A stretch of 60,491 bases of DNA from Eubacterium sp. (GTDB lineage Bacteria > Bacillota > Clostridia > Lachnospirales > Lachnospiraceae), in NCBI GenBank assembly GCA_022764265.1, contig JALERO010000054.1, positions 1-60,491 on the forward strand, in the 5' to 3' direction. Within the stretch, counting starts at the first letter, position 1. The number at the start of each line of letters is the position of its first letter. Made by a program: the position numbers and the translations under genes. The notes beneath the pieces are model-generated. The model worked only from the letters and a program-made list of their open reading frames with translations. It did not search any database and was not told where the DNA came from. Of this stretch, positions 7,234 through 15,003 are shown in pieces.

Positions 7234-9228
7234 ATGGCGACCATTCATGTTTTAGATCAGAATACCATCAATCAGATTGCTGCCGGAGAAGTGGTGGAAC
7301 GACCTGCATCCATTGTAAAAGAACTGGTGGAGAATGCAATTGATGCCAAATCAACGGCCATCACCATCGAAATAAAGGGTGGGGGTATTGACTTCATTCG
7401 GATTACTGATAACGGAAGCGGAATTGAGCCCGAGCAGATTAAAAAAGCATTTTTGCGCCATGCCACCAGCAAAATTGTTTCAGCCGAGGATTTGGAAACG
7501 GTGCAATCGCTGGGATTTCGCGGTGAGGCTCTCTCCAGCATCTCTGCCGTAGCCAAGGTGGAACTCATCACGAAAACCGATGAGGGAATCTCCGGGATCC
7601 AGTATGTCATTGAAGGTGGCGAAGAACTTTCAATGGAAGAAATTGGCTGTCCGGAAGGGACGACCTTTGTCGTGCGGAATCTTTTCTATAACACACCTGC
7701 CAGAAGAAAGTTTTTGAAATCCAATATGACCGAGGCCGGATACGTGGAAGCCTTTGTTCAGCGACTGGCTTTAAGCCATCCGGAAATATCCTTTAAATTT
7801 ATCTGTGATAATAAAAATAAGATTTCTACCTCAGGAAATGGCAATCTGAAAGATGTAATCTATCATCTTTTTGGAAGGGACATTGCCATGAATCTTCTGG
7901 AGATTCATACAGAAAACAGTGGAATCCGCATTGACGGCTTTATTGGAAAGCCGGTCATATCCAGGGGCAATCGGAATTATGAAAACTATTTTGTCAATGG
8001 GAGATATCTGAAGAACAATATTATCAGCCGTGGAATAGAAGATGGATACAAAGGCCATTCCATGGTCCATAAATTCCCTTTCACAGCTTTGATGATTGAG
8101 ATGGATTCTCACTTTGTAGATGTGAATGTGCATCCGGCAAAGATGGAGATGCGTTTTAAAAATAGTGAAGAACTCTACGCATCCCTTGTCAATGCGGTGA
8201 AGGGAGCTTTTGTCAGAAAAGATCTGATTCCAAAAGTGACTCTGGGAAAAGATAAAGTGGAAGACCACAAAAAAATCAGTGCAGGTCCGGAACCTTTTGA
8301 GAAAAAAAGAAAAGCCATCGAGGAACATTTTTCAAGCCTGTCCAAAGAAAAAATTCAGGAGATTGAGAGAAAGAAGAGTCAGGATTTTTCTGAGCAAATG
8401 CAGAAAGAGAATACAACAGCTTCCGCGTCAAAGACCATTGAGGAGCGGATTGCCCGTCTGAAAATCGGCGAGATGAATGGACTGAAAAAGGAAATTGATT
8501 CGGCAATTCCTTTCCGACAGGAAAAGACAGATGTTTTTGAAGTAAAAGACAGTAAAGGCGATTATGGAGAGAACAGGGCTAATCCGGAGATACCGGTATC
8601 AGGTACTCAGATGAGCTTTGCAGATGTACCTCTGTTATCTGAGGAGGCGAAACCGAAGCACAGGATCATCGGCCAGGTATTCCGCACCTACTGGTTGGTG
8701 GAATATGAAGACAAGCTGTTTTTTGTGGATCAGCATGCCGCCCATGAAAAGGTGATGTATGAAAAGCTGAAAAAGAATCTCGAAGAGAAAAAAATCGACC
8801 AGCAGATGGTTGCTCCGCCAATCATTTTATCCTTTTCCATAAAAGAAAAAGAAAAATATCTGATGTGTCAGGATTCCTTTGCAGCAATGGGCTATCAGAT
8901 TGAAGAATTTGGCGGAGGAGAATATTGTATCCGTGCGGTTCCGGCCAATTTATATGGAATCAACCAGCAGGATTTGTTCATCGAATTGCTGGATCAGATT
9001 GAGGAGGGAAGTCGAAAACTGAATCTGGAAATGATTACGGATAAGCTGGCTTCCATGTCTTGTAAGGCGGCTGTAAAGGGAAATCAGAAGATGAGCGTTC
9101 AGGAGATGGACAGTCTGATGGATCAGTTGCTTCAGCTGGATAATCCGTATCAGTGTCCTCACGGACGACCGACGATTATTTCGATGACAAAATATGAACT
9201 GGAGAAAAAATTTAAGCGAATTCAATAA
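7234..9228 (+). CDS. mutL: DNA mismatch repair endonuclease MutL
   Basis: A 664-residue GHKL ATPase. The start is placed at the ATG at 7234, 4-5 nt after AGGGGAA, rather than at an in-frame TTG 21 nt upstream. N-terminal motifs ELVENAIDAKS, DNGSGI and GFRGEALSSI build the ATP site. The C-terminal endonuclease motif DQHAAHEKVMYE begins at Asp499 and is accompanied by SCKAAVKG and CPHGRPT metal-site segments. This is therefore the nicking type of MutL found in bacteria without MutH. The central linker (about 340-470) is charged and variable, as usual. Confidence 0.97.
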   Translation: MATIHVLDQNTINQIAAGEVVERPASIVKELVENAIDAKSTAITIEIKGGGIDFIRITDNGSGIEPEQIKKAFLRHATSKIVSAEDLETVQSLGFRGEALSSISAVAKVELITKTDEGISGIQYVIEGGEELSMEEIGCPEGTTFVVRNLFYNTPARRKFLKSNMTEAGYVEAFVQRLALSHPEISFKFICDNKNKISTSGNGNLKDVIYHLFGRDIAMNLLEIHTENSGIRIDGFIGKPVISRGNRNYENYFVNGRYLKNNIISRGIEDGYKGHSMVHKFPFTALMIEMDSHFVDVNVHPAKMEMRFKNSEELYASLVNAVKGAFVRKDLIPKVTLGKDKVEDHKKISAGPEPFEKKRKAIEEHFSSLSKEKIQEIERKKSQDFSEQMQKENTTASASKTIEERIARLKIGEMNGLKKEIDSAIPFRQEKTDVFEVKDSKGDYGENRANPEIPVSGTQMSFADVPLLSEEAKPKHRIIGQVFRTYWLVEYEDKLFFVDQHAAHEKVMYEKLKKNLEEKKIDQQMVAPPIILSFSIKEKEKYLMCQDSFAAMGYQIEEFGGGEYCIRAVPANLYGINQQDLFIELLDQIEEGSRKLNLEMITDKLASMSCKAAVKGNQKMSVQEMDSLMDQLLQLDNPYQCPHGRPTIISMTKYELEKKFKRIQ

Positions 9229-9258
9229 TAAAGCAGACAGATTAATGGTGATAGTCAG

Positions 9259-10227
9259 ATGAAAAACAGGAATGAATCAGAAAAGAAGCCACTGATCGTT
9301 CTCACCGGTCCCACTGCCGTTGGGAAAACGAATCTTTCGATTCGGCTTGCAAAAAAGATTGGTGGAGAAATTATCAGTGCAGATTCCATGCAGATATATA
9401 AAAAAATGAATATAGGAACAGCAAAAATCAGCCCTGAAGAGATGGCTGGAGTTCCACATTATCTGGTGGATGAGCTGGATCCTGGTGAAGAGTTCAATGT
9501 AGTTGCCTTCCAGCAGATGGCCAAAAAGGCGATGAAACAGATTTATGAAAATGGGCATATTCCAATTGTTGTGGGAGGAACCGGATTTTATATTCAGGCG
9601 CTTCTTTATGATGTTGACTTTTCCGAACATGAGACGGAGGAAAAGTACCGGCAGGAGCTGGTTGCCCTCGAACAGGAAAAGGGAAGAGAATATCTGTACG
9701 AGATGCTGAAACAGGCAGATCCGGAATATGCGGCCATTGTTCACAGCAATAATGTGAAAAGAGTGATACGTGCTCTGGAATATTATCATGAAACCGGACG
9801 GAAATTGTCGGAACATAATGCACAGCAGAGAGAGAACTCTTCACCATATCAATTTGTTTATCTGGTGCTGAATGACGAAAGAGAAATTCTTTATGATCGA
9901 ATTGACCGGCGGGTGGATCAGATGATGGAAGCCGGACTGTTGCAGGAAGTGGAAGCACTGGTGAAAGAAGGATATGAACGTACTCTCGTTTCCATGCAGG
10001 GGCTGGGATACAAAGAATTTTTTGACTATTTTGACGGAAAATGTACTCTGGAAGAGACAGTGGATATCATTAAGAGAGATACCCGTCGTTTTGCGAAGAG
10101 ACAGCTGACCTGGTTTCGCAGGGAAAAAGAGGTTTGTTGGATGAATAAACAGGATTATCCTGATGGGGATGCCCTGTTTCATGAGATACTGAAAATATTA
10201 AAGGAGAAAGAAATCTGGAATGGATGA
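9259..10227 (+). CDS. miaA: tRNA dimethylallyltransferase
   Basis: A 322-residue P-loop enzyme that transfers a dimethylallyl group to A37 of tRNAs, giving the substrate of MiaB encoded three genes upstream. P-loop GPTAVGKT is at 17-24. The DSMQIYK segment with the catalytic Asp42 and the GGTGFYIQALLYD segment near 110 are typical. It overlaps the next gene by 8 bp. Its ribosome-binding site is weak, so translation may be coupled to mutL. Confidence 0.97.
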   Translation: MKNRNESEKKPLIVLTGPTAVGKTNLSIRLAKKIGGEIISADSMQIYKKMNIGTAKISPEEMAGVPHYLVDELDPGEEFNVVAFQQMAKKAMKQIYENGHIPIVVGGTGFYIQALLYDVDFSEHETEEKYRQELVALEQEKGREYLYEMLKQADPEYAAIVHSNNVKRVIRALEYYHETGRKLSEHNAQQRENSSPYQFVYLVLNDEREILYDRIDRRVDQMMEAGLLQEVEALVKEGYERTLVSMQGLGYKEFFDYFDGKCTLEETVDIIKRDTRRFAKRQLTWFRREKEVCWMNKQDYPDGDALFHEILKILKEKEIWNG

Positions 10228-11530
10228 GAAAAATACAATTTTGGAACAATATTATAAAGAAATGGGAATTTCCGAGCCGGTATATCAGTTTTGTTCAAAG
10301 ATAGAAGAATCTCTCAAAGAGCGTTTTGAACAGATTGATCAGATAGCCGAGTGTAATCAGATGAAGGTTTTGAAGGCCATGAGAGATAATCGACTCAGTG
10401 AAGCCTGCTTTTCTCCAACAACAGGTTATGGATACAATGATATCGGAAGGGAGACGCTGGAGCGAATATATGCCGATGTATTCGGAACGGAGGATGCACT
10501 GGTAAGGCCACAGATTACCTGTGGAACCCATGCATTGGCCCTGGCTTTGATGAGTCAGCTGCGACCGGGAGATGAACTTCTCTCCCCGGTGGGAAAACCC
10601 TATGATACCCTGGAGGAAGTTATCGGAATCCGTCCGTCCAATGGATCTCTGGCTGAATATGGGATTACGTATCGACAGGTGGATTTATTGGCAGACGGCA
10701 GCTTTGACTGGGAAGGTATTGAAAAGGCATTGAATGACAAGACCCGGATGGTGACCATTCAGCGATCCAAAGGATATGCCTCCAGACCGACTCTGTCTGT
10801 AGAACGGATCGGTCAACTGATTTCCTTCATAAAGGAACGAAAACCGGATGTACTCTGCATGGTAGATAACTGCTATGGAGAATTTGTGGAGCTTACAGAG
10901 CCGTCTCAGGTCGGAGCTGACCTTGTGGTGGGTTCTCTTATAAAAAATCCGGGTGGCGGTCTGGCCCCAATCGGAGGTTATCTTTGTGGGACAAAAGAGT
11001 GCATTGATAGAGCAGCCTATCGTCTGACTTCTCCGGGACTTGGAAAAGAAGTCGGGGCAACCTTAGGCCTGACCTCTACTTTAACGCAGGGGCTCTTTCT
11101 GGCGCCGACAGTTGTAAAAGGTGCTTTAAAGGGAGCCATATTTGCGGCAAATATTTATGAGAAACTGGGGTATCGGGTAATACCTGATGGAAGAGAGAGC
11201 CGACATGATATCATTCAGGCAGTGGAATTCGGGGATCCTGATGTGATGGTTGCTTTTTGTGAGGGAATACAGGCAGCGGCTCCGGTGGACAGCTTTGTGC
11301 GGCCGGAACCGTGGGATATGCCGGGATATGATTCCAAGGTCATAATGGCTGCAGGTGCCTTTGTATCCGGTTCTTCTATCGAACTCAGTGCTGACGGTCC
11401 GATGAAAGAACCTTATGCGGTTTATTTTCAAGGTGGATTGACCTGGGAACATGCAAAATATGGAATCATGATGTCTTTACAGAAAATTTATGAGACCGGA
11501 AAACTGGATTTGCCCCACGAAAACTATTAA
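10220..11530 (+). CDS. PLP-dependent methionine gamma-lyase-like protein (YnbB / 'aluminium resistance' family)
   Basis: A 436-residue fold-type I PLP enzyme of the family that includes B. subtilis YnbB. The probable PLP lysine is Lys242 in GSLIKNPGGG. GTHALALAL (about 94-102) is the phosphate-binding region. The family name 'aluminium resistance' has weak experimental support; a C-S lyase activity is the usual prediction. Position after miaA is conserved across Firmicutes (miaA-hfq-ynbB in Bacillus), but no hfq is present here. It is the last gene of the miaB operon: a 158-bp gap with a new promoter follows. Confidence 0.85.
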   Translation: MDEKNTILEQYYKEMGISEPVYQFCSKIEESLKERFEQIDQIAECNQMKVLKAMRDNRLSEACFSPTTGYGYNDIGRETLERIYADVFGTEDALVRPQITCGTHALALALMSQLRPGDELLSPVGKPYDTLEEVIGIRPSNGSLAEYGITYRQVDLLADGSFDWEGIEKALNDKTRMVTIQRSKGYASRPTLSVERIGQLISFIKERKPDVLCMVDNCYGEFVELTEPSQVGADLVVGSLIKNPGGGLAPIGGYLCGTKECIDRAAYRLTSPGLGKEVGATLGLTSTLTQGLFLAPTVVKGALKGAIFAANIYEKLGYRVIPDGRESRHDIIQAVEFGDPDVMVAFCEGIQAAAPVDSFVRPEPWDMPGYDSKVIMAAGAFVSGSSIELSADGPMKEPYAVYFQGGLTWEHAKYGIMMSLQKIYETGKLDLPHENY

Positions 11531-11578
11531 AATGTTACAATAATATATCGATTTTTTTAACATATGACACAAAAAATT

Positions 11579-11594
11579 AACCAAACCCTTGGTT
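11579..11594. repeat. Short perfect inverted repeat upstream of radC
   Basis: AACCAA and TTGGTT separated by ACCC. It sits just upstream of the predicted radC promoter and could be an operator; no regulator is identified. The rest of the 11531-11688 gap holds nothing else recognised apart from that promoter. Confidence 0.3.
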
Positions 11595-11602
11595 TTAATC
11601 TA

Positions 11603-11631
11603 TATACAAACATTCTTTTCTGTGTTAAAAT
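11603..11631 (+). promoter_or_regulatory. Predicted extended -10 promoter of the radC-mre-min operon
   Basis: TATACA at 11603-11608, a 17-nt spacer and TAAAAT at 11626-11631 preceded by TG (extended -10). The -35 box is only 4/6 to consensus. Confidence 0.45.
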
Positions 11632-11688
11632 ACTATTCTAAGCTGGCTTTCTTTCTGCTGTGCGTCTGGAGAGACCGCAGGAGGTATT

Positions 11689-12387
11689 ATGGAGAAGCAG
11701 TTTAAGAAAATGAAAGAAAGGCCGTTGTCAGAACGACCTTATGAGAAATGTCTGGAATCCGGGCCAGAGAGTCTGTCTGATGGAGAACTCCTGGCTGTCT
11801 TATTGCGTTCGGGAACCAGAGATTGTTCCTCACTGGAGCTTGCCTGGACCATTTTGGAGAAGCATCCGGTGTATAAAGGAATTGCAGGTTTATATCATCT
11901 GAATCTTCCGATGCTGAAAGAGATTCCCGGGATCGGGAATGTCAAGGCGATAGAGATCCTCTGTGTAGGGGAGCTTTCCAGAAGATTAGCCCGTGCAACT
12001 GTTGATCTGGATACAGATTTCAGTTCACCAGAGTATGTTGCCGCGTATTTTATGGAGAACATGCGACATCTGGAGACAGAGAAGGTGATGCTTCTTCTGC
12101 TGGATGGAAGGCACCGGCTCCTGAAAGAGATCTCTTTGTCAGAAGGCGACTGTAACAGTGCCATTGTATCTGTGAAGGCAATATTTCTGGAGGCCTTTCG
12201 CTATGAGGCTTCTTCGATTATTTTGATTCACAATCATCCTTCCGGATATCCGGAACCCAGTCGGGAAGACCTGGTTCTTACCAGAAGAGTGAAAGAAGCC
12301 GGGGAGCTTCTTGGAATTTCCTTGCTTGATCACATTATCATTGGAGACAGGTGTTTTGTCAGCATGAGAGAACAGAAGATGATGTAA
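11689..12387 (+). CDS. radC: RadC family JAB/MPN-domain protein
   Basis: A 232-residue protein with an N-terminal helix-hairpin-helix region (PMLKEIPGIGNVKAIEIL) and a C-terminal JAB/MPN metalloprotease-like domain. The metal motif HNHPSGYPEPSRED is complete, with His181, His183 and Asp194. Despite the name, a direct DNA-repair role of RadC is not well supported. The gene precedes mreBCD in many Firmicutes. It starts after AGGAGG with ideal spacing. Confidence 0.93.
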   Translation: MEKQFKKMKERPLSERPYEKCLESGPESLSDGELLAVLLRSGTRDCSSLELAWTILEKHPVYKGIAGLYHLNLPMLKEIPGIGNVKAIEILCVGELSRRLARATVDLDTDFSSPEYVAAYFMENMRHLETEKVMLLLLDGRHRLLKEISLSEGDCNSAIVSVKAIFLEAFRYEASSIILIHNHPSGYPEPSREDLVLTRRVKEAGELLGISLLDHIIIGDRCFVSMREQKMM

Positions 12388-12476
12388 ATACAACAGAACT
12401 ATATTTGGTACACAATAAGCAGATGATACAGTGCATTTGCTTGATATCTATAACAGCAATGAAAGGAGACATATCA

Positions 12477-13517
12477 ATGTCTGAGAAAATATATGGAATT
12501 GACATGGGAACCAATTCCATTAAGATTTATCAAAAAGGAGCAGGTGTTGCAGTTCACCAGAAAAATATGATTGCCATGGTCAAGAGAAAAGAACCTCTGG
12601 CTATGGGAGATGAGGCCTATTCCATGTATGAGAAAGCGCCGAAGAATATAGAAGTGAAGCGTCCGATCGTGAATGGTGTTATCGCAGATTTCACGGCAAT
12701 GCAGACGATGATCGAGCTCTACTTTAAGGGAGCCCATGGCAAAAAGGGCGGGGAAGGTCTTTCTGCCAATGGTACTTCAGAGTTTTATATTGCAGTGCCG
12801 ACAGATATCACAGAGGTGGAAAAAAGAGCATTTTATGATCTGATTGCCAGCTCTTCCCTGAAGACCAAGAAGATTCGTATCGTTGAAAAGCCGATCGCAG
12901 ATGCCATGGGAGCCGGCCTTAATGTTATGGATGCCACCGGACGTCTGATCGTGAACATTGGTGCAGATACCACGGAAATCAGTCTGATCAGTCTGGGAGG
13001 TATCGTGCAGAGCCGCCTTCTTAAAATCGGAGGCACGAAGTTTGACGAGGCGATTCAGCAGGCCGTTAAGAAGAAACATAATCTGGTGATCGGTATGAAG
13101 AGTGCGGAACGTCTGAAGATGCACCTTGCCAGCGGCATCAAGGAAGATGAGGAAGTGACCGACGATGTGATGGGACGTAATCTGATCACAGGACTTCCGA
13201 ATCGTGTGACGGTTACCAACCACCTGATCTTTGAGGCAATGTCTGAGAGTATGTCTTCCATCATTGATGCAATTAAGTTTATTCTGGAAAAAACACCGCC
13301 GGAATTATCCATGGATATTATGCATGATGGCGTATGTATGACCGGAGGTTCCACACATATCAAGAATCTGGATCTGTTGATTCAGCAGGAGACCGGGCTG
13401 AGTATCATGAAAATGGAAGATCCGGAGCTGACTGTTGTGAAGGGACTTGGCATGATCATGGAAAACCCGGAAAATGAAAGAATGGCTTATAATTTACAGG
13501 AGTCAGATTTTCATTAA
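12477..13517 (+). CDS. mreB: Rod shape-determining actin homologue MreB
   Basis: A 346-residue actin-like ATPase that forms membrane-bound filaments guiding lateral wall synthesis. The start ATG at 12477 follows AAAGGAG; a longer open frame upstream has no suitable site. The phosphate 1 loop GIDMGTNSIKI (residues 6-16), the phosphate 2 region LIVNIGADTTEISLISLGGI and the adenosine motif CMTGGSTHIKN are all visible. It lies upstream of mreC, mreD, pbp2 and rodA, the rest of the elongasome. Confidence 0.96.
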   Translation: MSEKIYGIDMGTNSIKIYQKGAGVAVHQKNMIAMVKRKEPLAMGDEAYSMYEKAPKNIEVKRPIVNGVIADFTAMQTMIELYFKGAHGKKGGEGLSANGTSEFYIAVPTDITEVEKRAFYDLIASSSLKTKKIRIVEKPIADAMGAGLNVMDATGRLIVNIGADTTEISLISLGGIVQSRLLKIGGTKFDEAIQQAVKKKHNLVIGMKSAERLKMHLASGIKEDEEVTDDVMGRNLITGLPNRVTVTNHLIFEAMSESMSSIIDAIKFILEKTPPELSMDIMHDGVCMTGGSTHIKNLDLLIQQETGLSIMKMEDPELTVVKGLGMIMENPENERMAYNLQESDFH

Positions 13518-13545
13518 AAACTTCAGGTAAGAGAGGAGTTGAATT

Positions 13546-14415
13546 ATGAAATATCGTCATAAATTTGAGTTTTCACCGAAGATGCTGCTGATCGTGCTCA
13601 CTGCGGTGTGTGCTCTTCTTTTGTCTGTCAGTGTGATATGTAAAGATGTAACGAGACCATTTACCAGTATTGTGGCAGCGGTTGTCATTCCGATGCAGGA
13701 TGGAATCAATTCTGTGGGAGTCTGGGTCAATGACCGTTTTGGCTCTTTTAAGAGTATGGACGAGTTGAAAGCCGAGAATGAGGAACTGTCCAAAAAGGTG
13801 GATGACTTGACGAAAGAGAATGAAAGATTGAGTGGAGACCAGAAAGAACTGGAAGATCTGAGACAGCTGGTCGGTCTGAAAGAAGAATATTCTTCTTATT
13901 CAACAATTGGTGCCCGGGTGATCAGTAATGGCAGTGGAAACTGGTATGAGACGTTTGTTATTAATAAGGGCTCTGATGATGGGATTGAAGTGAATATGAA
14001 TGTACTTGCAGGAACCGGTCTTGTGGGTATTGTTACAGAAGTTGGACATAACTATGCAAAGGTTCGTTCGATTATTGATGATGCCAGCAATGTCAGCGCC
14101 AAGTCAATGACCACAGCTGATACCTGTGTTGTTCAGGGAAACAGCGAATCGATTCGGAAAGACGGAACGATCGATGTGGAATATATCAGTAAAGATGCGA
14201 CTATGCAGGCCGGGGATGAACTGGTGACATCTCATATCAGTTCAAAATATCTGGAAGGTCTTCGAATTGGTACGGTAAGTGATATTTCAATGGATTCATC
14301 GAACCTGACCAAATCGGCAAGAGTTACCCCGGTTGTTGATTTCCAGCATATTGAAGAGGTGCTGGTAATCACCCAGTTGAAGGAAGTGCCGGAAGGCAGT
14401 GAAAGTGCAGATTAG
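13546..14415 (+). CDS. mreC: Rod shape-determining protein MreC
   Basis: A 289-residue bitopic protein. It has a short basic N-terminus, one membrane helix at about 12-28, a coiled coil at about 70-110 (KAENEELSKKVDDLTKENERL), then the extracellular beta domain that contacts PBP2 and other elongasome proteins. The start follows GAGAGGAG. A strong intercistronic hairpin separates it from mreD. Confidence 0.95.
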   Translation: MKYRHKFEFSPKMLLIVLTAVCALLLSVSVICKDVTRPFTSIVAAVVIPMQDGINSVGVWVNDRFGSFKSMDELKAENEELSKKVDDLTKENERLSGDQKELEDLRQLVGLKEEYSSYSTIGARVISNGSGNWYETFVINKGSDDGIEVNMNVLAGTGLVGIVTEVGHNYAKVRSIIDDASNVSAKSMTTADTCVVQGNSESIRKDGTIDVEYISKDATMQAGDELVTSHISSKYLEGLRIGTVSDISMDSSNLTKSARVTPVVDFQHIEEVLVITQLKEVPEGSESAD

Positions 14416-14424
14416 AAATGTTTT

Positions 14425-14465
14425 GGCGGAAAAAAAGTATCAGAGGAGATACTTCTGTTTCCGCC
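14425..14465 (+). other. Intercistronic hairpin between mreC and mreD
   Basis: An 8-bp stem (GGCGGAAA with TTTCCGCC) with a second inner stem (AGTATC/GATACT) around AGAGGA. There is no T-run after the 3' arm, so full termination is unlikely; RNA processing, mRNA protection or partial attenuation are possible. Confidence 0.65.
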
Positions 14466-14487
14466 GCTTGTATAAGAAGGGATATTT

Positions 14488-15003
14488 ATGAGACGAACGA
14501 TAGTGACTGCGCTGACCGTTGTGGCCTGTTTTCTTTTGCAGACATCAGTATTTGAATTTTTTAAACTTGCTGATATTTCGCCTAATCTTTTAATAGTACT
14601 GGTTTCATCTGTTGCGGTTATGCGGGGACAGAAAGAAGGAATGCTGGTTGGATTTTTCAGTGGATTAATGCTGGATATATTTTATGGCTCACTGCTGGGA
14701 GGATATGCTTTTATTTATATGCTTTTCGGTTTTATTGATGGATTCTTCAACAGGATTTATTATTCGGATGATAGTTTTCTGCCGGTTATTATGATTGGAG
14801 TTAATGATCTGGTATATGGGTTTATCATGTACATTTTATGCGGCCTTTTAAATAACCATCTGAAAATATTTTATTATATACGAAGCACTATTTTACCGGA
14901 AGTGGTATATACAGTAGCTGTTGGACTTGTAATGTATCAGATCCTGCTGCGGATCAATGACTGGCTTGATAAAAACGAAAAAGGAAGTGCGGATTTTGTT
15001 TAA
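14488..15003 (+). CDS. mreD: Rod shape-determining membrane protein MreD
   Basis: A 171-residue integral membrane protein with about five hydrophobic helices, matching MreD in size, topology and position between mreC and the elongation PBP. It is an elongasome component. The start follows AGAAGGGAT. Its end overlaps the chosen TTG start of the PBP gene by 8 bp. Confidence 0.92.
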   Translation: MRRTIVTALTVVACFLLQTSVFEFFKLADISPNLLIVLVSSVAVMRGQKEGMLVGFFSGLMLDIFYGSLLGGYAFIYMLFGFIDGFFNRIYYSDDSFLPVIMIGVNDLVYGFIMYILCGLLNNHLKIFYYIRSTILPEVVYTVAVGLVMYQILLRINDWLDKNEKGSADFV

